The position numbers were made by a program, and so were the translations under genes. The notes beneath the pieces are model-generated. The model did not search any database, was not told the origin of the DNA, and saw only the letters and a list, made by a program, of their open reading frames with translations. From contig JBDIAR010000119.1 in NCBI GenBank assembly GCA_039812545.1, positions 1-10,932 on the forward strand: DNA of 10,932 bases. Reading direction: 5' to 3'. Numbering within the stretch: the first letter of the stretch is position 1; every line of letters starts with the position of its first letter. The stretch comes from JBDIAR01 sp039812545 (lineage in GTDB: Bacteria > Actinomycetota > Actinomycetes > Actinomycetales > Dermatophilaceae). Positions 6,745-10,932 of this stretch are shown one piece after another.

Positions 6745-7395
6745 TCAGCGGAAGCGGGGATGAGCCGGCCACGGCGCGTCGGCGGGTCGCAGGGTGGCCC
6801 ACCCTCGCGCTCGGGCGCCGTGGGCGGCCATGATCCCGATGACCGCGCCCGGATTGTGCAGATCGCCCGCCAACACCGCGTCGTATGCCGCATCCAGGCT
6901 CACCCAGGCGACCTGCAGATCGGCTTCCTCGTCGGTCCGATCGTGAGGCTCTGCGGCGGCGGTGAGGTCCTGGGCCAGGAAGATCCGCAGATTCTCGGGG
7001 AAGCTGCCCGGTGAGGCGATCGCATCGACGAGGACGTGCCACCGTCCGGCGATCAGGTCGACCTCTTCGGCGAGTTCCCGGGCGGCGGCGGCGTGCGGCG
7101 CCTCGCCCGCGACGTCGAGCAGCCCCGCGGGGACCTCCCACAGGTAGCCGCCCGCGGCGTGGCGGTACTGGCGGATCATGACGATCTCGTCGCGCCCCTC
7201 GTGTCGGCGCAGTGCGATGATCGCGACCGCCCCGCCGTGGGGGATGTACTCGCGGGTGACGATTCGTCCGTCGCCGAGATCGACGCGGTCACGGCATACG
7301 TCCCAGAGCACCCCCTGGTAGACGACCTGCGAGTCCACCACGGGCAAGGCGGTGAACTCGTCGCGCAGGGCGAACGTCCCGCCGGGCGAGGTCAT
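6745..7395 (-). CDS. NUDIX hydrolase, ADP-ribose pyrophosphatase-like
   Basis: This 216-residue cytoplasmic enzyme probably cleaves ADP-ribose or a related nucleoside diphosphate derivative. Its overall form resembles the actinobacterial ADPRase encoded beside pyrG in mycobacteria (Rv1700 type). An N-terminal strand region (about 20-55, VVDSQVVYQGVLWDVCRD) precedes the NUDIX box at 91-115. The metal-binding core ARELAEEV (105-112) is intact, with E107, E110 and E111. Two departures from GX5EX7REUXEEXGU are visible: one extra residue between the first Gly and Glu (GLLDVAGE), and Asp113 where Gly is usual. IRQYRHAAGGYLWEVPAG (74-91) is typical of ADPRases. The ATG overlaps the pyrG stop as ATGA, with no good ribosome binding site of its own, so translation is probably coupled to pyrG. 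Exact substrate is not provable from sequence. Confidence 0.93.
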   Translation of the reverse strand: MTSPGGTFALRDEFTALPVVDSQVVYQGVLWDVCRDRVDLGDGRIVTREYIPHGGAVAIIALRRHEGRDEIVMIRQYRHAAGGYLWEVPAGLLDVAGEAPHAAAARELAEEVDLIAGRWHVLVDAIASPGSFPENLRIFLAQDLTAAAEPHDRTDEEADLQVAWVSLDAAYDAVLAGDLHNPGAVIGIMAAHGARARGWATLRPADAPWPAHPRFR

Positions 7396-9059
7396 CGGGG
7401 CCGCTCGACCTCGACGAGCCGGCCGCTGCGCTGACGGTCCAGGGCCGCCCCGACGAGTCCGGCGAACAGCGGGTGCGCCCGATGCGGTCGGGACAAGAAC
7501 TCCGGGTGGGCCTGCGTCCCGACGTAGTACGGGTGCGCCTCGGGCGGCAGTTCGACGAACTCGACGAGCGAACCGTCCGGTGAGGTCCCCGAGAACACCA
7601 GCCCGGCCTGCGCCAGGCGGTCCCGGTAGGCGTTGTTGACCTCGTACCGGTGGCGGTGCCGCTCGGCGACCTCGGTCGTCCCGTATGCCTGCGCCGTGAC
7701 CGAACCGGGCTGCAACCGGGCCGGATACGACCCGAGTCGCATCGTGCCGCCGAGGTCGCCGGCTCCGTCGACGAAGGCCACCTGTTCGGCCATCGTGGCG
7801 ATGACCGGGTCCGGCGCGTCCGGTTCGAATTCGGAGCTAGAGGCCTCGGTGATCCCGGCGACGTTGCGGGCGTATTCGATGACCATGCACTGAAGTCCCA
7901 GGCACAACCCGAGGGTCGGTATGCCGTTCTCGCGCGCCCAGGTCAGCGCGCCGAGCTTGCCCTCGATGCCGCGGACGCCGAAGCCGCCGGGGACGACGAC
8001 GGCATCGACGCCGGCGAGCGCCTTGGCGGCGCCGGACCGGGTGGCGCATTCGTCGGAGGCCACCCAACGGATCACGGTGCGGGCGTTGTGGTGGAACCCG
8101 GCGGCCCGGATGGCCTCGGTGACCGACAGGTACGCGTCGGGCAGGTCGATGTACTTGCCGACGAGCGCGATCACGACCTGGTGCTCGGGATCGTGGACGC
8201 GTCGGAGCATCTCATCCCACGCCGCCCAGTCGACATCGCGGAAGGCCAGCCCCAGCCGGCGCACGACATAGGCGTCCAAGCCCTCGCGGTGGATCACCTT
8301 GGGGATGTCGTAGATGCTCGGGGCGTCGGGGCAGGACACGACCGCCTCGGTGTCCACGTCGCACATCAACGAGATCTTGCGCTTGACCCCGTCCGGGATG
8401 GGTCGGTCGGACCGGCAGACGATCGCATCGGGCTGGATGCCGACCTGACGTAGCGCGGCGACCGAGTGCTGGGTCGGTTTGGTCTTCAACTCCCCGCTCG
8501 GGGCGAGGTACGGCACCAGCGAGACGTGCAGGAAGAAGACATTGTCGCGGCCGAGGTCGTGGCGCACCTGCCGAGCCGATTCAAGGAAGGGCAGTGACTC
8601 GATGTCGCCGACGGTACCGCCGATCTCGGTGATGATGACGTCCGGTGGGCGCTTGGCGAACGCGGTGGCCCGCATCCGGGCCTTGATCTCGTTGGTGATG
8701 TGCGGGATCACCTGGACGGTGTCGCCGAGGTACTCGCCCTTGCGCTCCTTGTCGAGCACCGTGCGGTAGACCTGGCCGGTCGTGACATTCGCGGTGCCGG
8801 GCAGGCACTCGTCGAGGAAGCGCTCGTAATGGCCGATGTCCAGATCGGTCTCGGCCCCGTCGTCGGTGACGAAGACCTCGCCGTGCTGAAACGGATTCAT
8901 GGTGCCCGGGTCGACGTTGATGTACGGATCGAGCTTTTGCATCGTGACCTTCAGGCCACGGGAACGAAGCAGTCGCCCCAGGCTCGAAGCGGTCAGGCCC
9001 TTGCCCAGGGACGAGGCCACTCCACCGGTCACGAAGATGTGTTTTGTCGTGTGCACCAC
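7392..9059 (-). CDS. pyrG: CTP synthase (glutamine-hydrolysing)
   Basis: PyrG makes CTP from UTP, ATP and glutamine, the last step of de novo pyrimidine nucleotide synthesis, in the cytoplasm. The 555 residues fit the family. The N-terminal amidoligase domain shows GGVASSLGKG (12-21), the DPYINVDPGTMNPFQHGEV region (44-62) and EIGGTVGDIE (145-154). The C-terminal class I glutamine amidotransferase domain (about 295-545) has PGGFGVRG (357-364), nucleophile Cys386 in GLCLG, and His518 and Glu520 in HPEF. The start is GTG 9059, directly followed by a second GTG at 9056; either could be used. No Shine-Dalgarno is present, and a TAGACT box ends 8 nt before the first GTG, which argues for a leaderless mRNA. 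The stop overlaps the NUDIX start by 4 bp. recN lies 49 bp upstream in the same direction, the order known from mycobacteria apart from genes inserted there. Confidence 0.98.
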   Translation of the reverse strand: MVHTTKHIFVTGGVASSLGKGLTASSLGRLLRSRGLKVTMQKLDPYINVDPGTMNPFQHGEVFVTDDGAETDLDIGHYERFLDECLPGTANVTTGQVYRTVLDKERKGEYLGDTVQVIPHITNEIKARMRATAFAKRPPDVIITEIGGTVGDIESLPFLESARQVRHDLGRDNVFFLHVSLVPYLAPSGELKTKPTQHSVAALRQVGIQPDAIVCRSDRPIPDGVKRKISLMCDVDTEAVVSCPDAPSIYDIPKVIHREGLDAYVVRRLGLAFRDVDWAAWDEMLRRVHDPEHQVVIALVGKYIDLPDAYLSVTEAIRAAGFHHNARTVIRWVASDECATRSGAAKALAGVDAVVVPGGFGVRGIEGKLGALTWARENGIPTLGLCLGLQCMVIEYARNVAGITEASSSEFEPDAPDPVIATMAEQVAFVDGAGDLGGTMRLGSYPARLQPGSVTAQAYGTTEVAERHRHRYEVNNAYRDRLAQAGLVFSGTSPDGSLVEFVELPPEAHPYYVGTQAHPEFLSRPHRAHPLFAGLVGAALDRQRSGRLVEVERPR

Positions 9060-9067
9060 GGGCTGCC

Positions 9068-9073
9068 AGTCTA
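9068..9073 (-). promoter_or_regulatory. Candidate -10 element of pyrG (TAGACT), leaderless arrangement
   Basis: TAGACT (context CGTAGACTGGC) ends 8 nt before GTG 9059 in the recN-pyrG gap. With no Shine-Dalgarno in between, RNA would begin at or within a few bases of the start codon. The box is repeated before hppA and, with one base changed, before recN. Confidence 0.5.
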
Positions 9074-9108
9074 CGTGATGGTGCCGGGGCCGCCGCCGGA
9101 ATCGGCGA

Positions 9109-10851
9109 TCACGGCCGGGTCCGAGAGCTGCCCCGGCGCCGGCGCCGGCGCGAATCCACTTGATTCAGAAGGTCTTCCGCGTGGCGCAGGCCGGCTTCCG
9201 ATGCGCCGTCCCCGCTCATCATCCGCGACAGCTCGGCGAGTCGCTCGGCGCCCTGCACCTGACGCACCGTGCTCGTGGTCACCGATCCCCCGGCATCCTT
9301 GGTCACGACCAGATGGCGGTCGGCATACGCGGCGACCTGGGCGAGATGGGTGACGACGATGACCTGGTGGGCGGCGGCGACCTCGGCCAGCCGGGCCCCG
9401 ACCGACAGGGCCGCGGCACCCCCGACCCCGGCGTCGACCTCGTCGAAGAGCAAGGTCGGCAGGGACTGCGGTGCCCGGCGCGCGGCCACCACCTCGATGG
9501 CCAGCATCAGTCGGGACAGTTCGCCGCCGCTGACGCTGCGGGTGATCGAGCGGGGTGGCTGGTCGCCCTCCTCGATCATGATTTCGACCCGATCCAGGCC
9601 ACTTCGCGGGGCTCGATCCGGCTCGTACGCCGGGCTCACCTCGATCTGGACGCCGGCTCGACCCATCGCGAGCTGCGCGATCTCGGCGCTGATATCCGCG
9701 GCCAGAGCGGGGGCGGCGCTGCGGCGCGCGGCGGTGAGTTCGGCACCGGCCGCGGCGAGGGCCCGGGCGGCCTCGCTCAGCTCGGCGGTGCAGGCGTCGA
9801 GTCGTTCGTCGGCGGTGTCGAGGTCGAGCAAGCGGGCCGCCGCCGCACTCCCCCAGGCGAGGACGTCGTCGACGTCGGCGCCGTACCGCCGGACCAGGGC
9901 CGCCAGCTCGGCCCGCCGTCGGTGCACCCAGTCCAACCGGCCCGGATCGGCATCCAGCCCCGCGAGCGCCGTGGCCAGGTCGGAGACGATGTCGGCGAGT
10001 TGGTACCCCACGTCCGCGAGCCGCAGATCCAGCTCGCGCAGCCGGTCGTCGTGCGCGAGCGCCGGCGCCAGACCCGTGCGGGCCGCGGTGATTGCCTCGA
10101 GCGCCCCGGCGGTCGCGTCGTAGCCGCCGTCCGGTTCGGCGGTGATCGCGGCTTGCGCTTGGGCCAGGGCCGCGCGGATGACCTCGACGTTGTCCAGGCG
10201 GACCCCCTCGGCCCGCAACTCGTGGTCTTCGCCGGGCCGCGGGTCGACCCGCTCGATGCTCTCCAGGCCCTCGCGCAGCCGGTCGGCCTCTCGGACCCGC
10301 TCGCCGGCGCGGGTGCGCAGCTCTTCGCACTGGACGCGCAACCGGGCGACCGCGTCGTGGGCCCGTTGGTATGCCTCTTTGGCCGCCCGGACGTCAGGCC
10401 CGCCGAGGGTGTCCAACAGGTCGGTGTGCGCGTCGACCTTGCGCAGGCGCCACTGGTCGGCCTGGCCGTGGACCGCGACGAGCAATTCGCCGATCTCGGC
10501 GAGCACGCCGCTGGGCACGCTGCGGCCACCGGCATACGCCCGCGAGCGGCCCTCGGAGCTGAGCGTGCGGGCCAACACGAGTTCGTCCTCGACGACCCCG
10601 CCGGCCTCCTCGACCCGGAGACGGCACGGGTGATCGGCCGGCAGGCTCACCCAGCCCTCGGCCTCGGCCCGCGGGCGTCCGGTGCGCACCAGGGTGGAGT
10701 CGGCACGGTCGCCGAGCAGCAGCCCGAGTCCGGTGAGCAGCATGGTTTTGCCCGCGCCGGTCTCCCCCGTGACGACATTGAGACCCGGACCGAGCGCCAG
10801 GGTCGCCTCGGCGATCACGCCGAGATCGCGCAGTCGCACCTCGGTCAGCAC
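9109..10851 (-). CDS. recN: DNA repair protein RecN (SMC-like ATPase)
   Basis: RecN is an SMC-like ATPase that acts early in double-strand break repair on the nucleoid. It has 580 residues, a normal length. Motifs are Walker A GETGAGKT (29-36), an N-terminal RecN-type segment with VHGQADQW (near 127-134), a long Arg/Glu/Ala-rich coiled-coil middle (about 150-370), ABC signature SGGELSR (441-447), Walker B plus catalytic Glu LLFDEVDAGVGG (467-478, E471) and the H-loop region VTHLAQV (460+40s). The two ATPase halves are joined through the coiled coil. The start is GTG 10851 with AGGAGGG (10855-10861) just upstream. The C-terminus carries an odd basic tail, six Arg in a row then GSSRTRP, encoded by a CCGGCG repeat. 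No LexA-type palindrome is visible in the 81 bp before it, though recN is often SOS-controlled. Confidence 0.97.
   Translation of the reverse strand: MLTEVRLRDLGVIAEATLALGPGLNVVTGETGAGKTMLLTGLGLLLGDRADSTLVRTGRPRAEAEGWVSLPADHPCRLRVEEAGGVVEDELVLARTLSSEGRSRAYAGGRSVPSGVLAEIGELLVAVHGQADQWRLRKVDAHTDLLDTLGGPDVRAAKEAYQRAHDAVARLRVQCEELRTRAGERVREADRLREGLESIERVDPRPGEDHELRAEGVRLDNVEVIRAALAQAQAAITAEPDGGYDATAGALEAITAARTGLAPALAHDDRLRELDLRLADVGYQLADIVSDLATALAGLDADPGRLDWVHRRRAELAALVRRYGADVDDVLAWGSAAAARLLDLDTADERLDACTAELSEAARALAAAGAELTAARRSAAPALAADISAEIAQLAMGRAGVQIEVSPAYEPDRAPRSGLDRVEIMIEEGDQPPRSITRSVSGGELSRLMLAIEVVAARRAPQSLPTLLFDEVDAGVGGAAALSVGARLAEVAAAHQVIVVTHLAQVAAYADRHLVVTKDAGGSVTTSTVRQVQGAERLAELSRMMSGDGASEAGLRHAEDLLNQVDSRRRRRRGSSRTRP
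9133..9150. repeat. CCGGCG hexanucleotide repeat in the recN 3' end
   Basis: Three perfect CCGGCG units encode the Arg run in the RecN tail. Unit gain or loss would change the tail by two codons without shifting the frame. Confidence 0.6.
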
Positions 10852-10854
10852 GAT

Positions 10855-10861
10855 CCCTCCT
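10855..10861 (-). promoter_or_regulatory. Ribosome binding site of recN (AGGAGGG)
   Basis: AGGAGGG lies 3-4 nt before GTG 10851 and supports that start. Confidence 0.75.
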
Positions 10862-10897
10862 CTGCTCGCACCGGCCGTCCGGTCGGCGCTGCGCGCC

Positions 10898-10903
10898 AGC
10901 CTA
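10898..10903 (-). promoter_or_regulatory. Candidate -10 element of recN (TAGGCT)
   Basis: TAGGCT in the context CGTAGGCTGGC resembles the pyrG box CGTAGACTGGC. It would give a leader of about 40 nt containing the ribosome binding site. A CTGAC stretch of the adjoining repeat could serve as -35, but its spacing is not ideal. Confidence 0.4.
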
Positions 10904-10917
10904 CGACTCGGGACCGA

Positions 10918-10932
10918 CAGTCAGTCAGTCAG
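10918..10932. repeat. CAGT tetranucleotide tandem repeat at the right edge
   Basis: CAGT is repeated 3.75 times and runs into the window edge, so its full length is unknown. It lies in the -35 region of the putative recN promoter. Confidence 0.7.

Larger units (their letters stand above)
166..10537. repeat. Dispersed heptamer GGCATAC/GTATGCC, 17 copies across the window
   Basis: Exact copies start at 166, 250, 1301, 2095, 3071, 3287, 3539, 4152, 4990, 5845, 6883, 7293, 7683, 7919, 9322, 10369 and 10531. The core hexamer alone also occurs at 4410 and 6400. Orientation is close to even. Copies lie in all seven genes and in the aspS leader. Count made by eye. Confidence 0.65.

Noticed and set aside
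9071..10330. 419-codon minus-strand frame overlapping recN and extending into the pyrG gap
   Set aside because: It is in another frame of recN, is dominated by Arg/Gly/Pro and lacks motifs. RecN has the full ATPase motif set.

Overview
The window is high-G+C bacterial chromosome with the gene content and sequence style of an actinomycete. Seven protein genes are well supported. Six of them are on the minus strand (rarA, aspS, hppA, a NUDIX hydrolase, pyrG, recN) and one is on the plus strand (a GNAT acetyltransferase). The protein sequences (RarA, AspRS, RecN, CTP synthase) look like Actinomycetota and probably Micrococcales, but I cannot go lower than that. No transposase, phage, CRISPR, tRNA or rRNA signal was seen. 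This looks like core chromosome, not an accessory island.

Layout by increasing coordinate: rarA (minus, C-terminus cut by the window's left edge) is divergent from a GNAT acetyltransferase gene across 49 bp that carry two face-to-face -10-like boxes. The GNAT gene runs convergently into aspS. Upstream of aspS is a 176-bp spacer with two strong hairpins that look like tandem terminators for hppA, followed by a repeat-bearing aspS leader. hppA encodes a K+-independent membrane proton-pumping pyrophosphatase and has its own promoter and a textbook ribosome binding site. Further right, a NUDIX gene overlaps the end of pyrG by 4 bp (ATGA), so the two probably form an operon. pyrG has a -10 box 8 nt before its GTG and no Shine-Dalgarno, which suggests leaderless expression. 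recN ends 49 bp before pyrG, and its promoter region lies at the right edge beside a CAGT tetranucleotide repeat.

The genes cover housekeeping tasks: replication-fork maintenance and break repair (RarA, RecN), CTP synthesis (PyrG), nucleotide clean-up (NUDIX), pyrophosphate-driven proton pumping (HppA) and tRNA charging (AspRS). AspRS and PyrG fit with HppA biochemically, because tRNA charging and nucleic acid synthesis release the pyrophosphate that HppA hydrolyses. AspRS carries His31, which points to a non-discriminating enzyme and an indirect Asn-tRNA pathway.

The most interesting non-coding signal is a dispersed heptamer, GGCATAC/GTATGCC. I counted 17 copies by eye, against roughly one expected. 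It occurs on both strands and in every reading-frame register, once at the cost of a rare ATA codon. I found no clearly novel multi-gene system.
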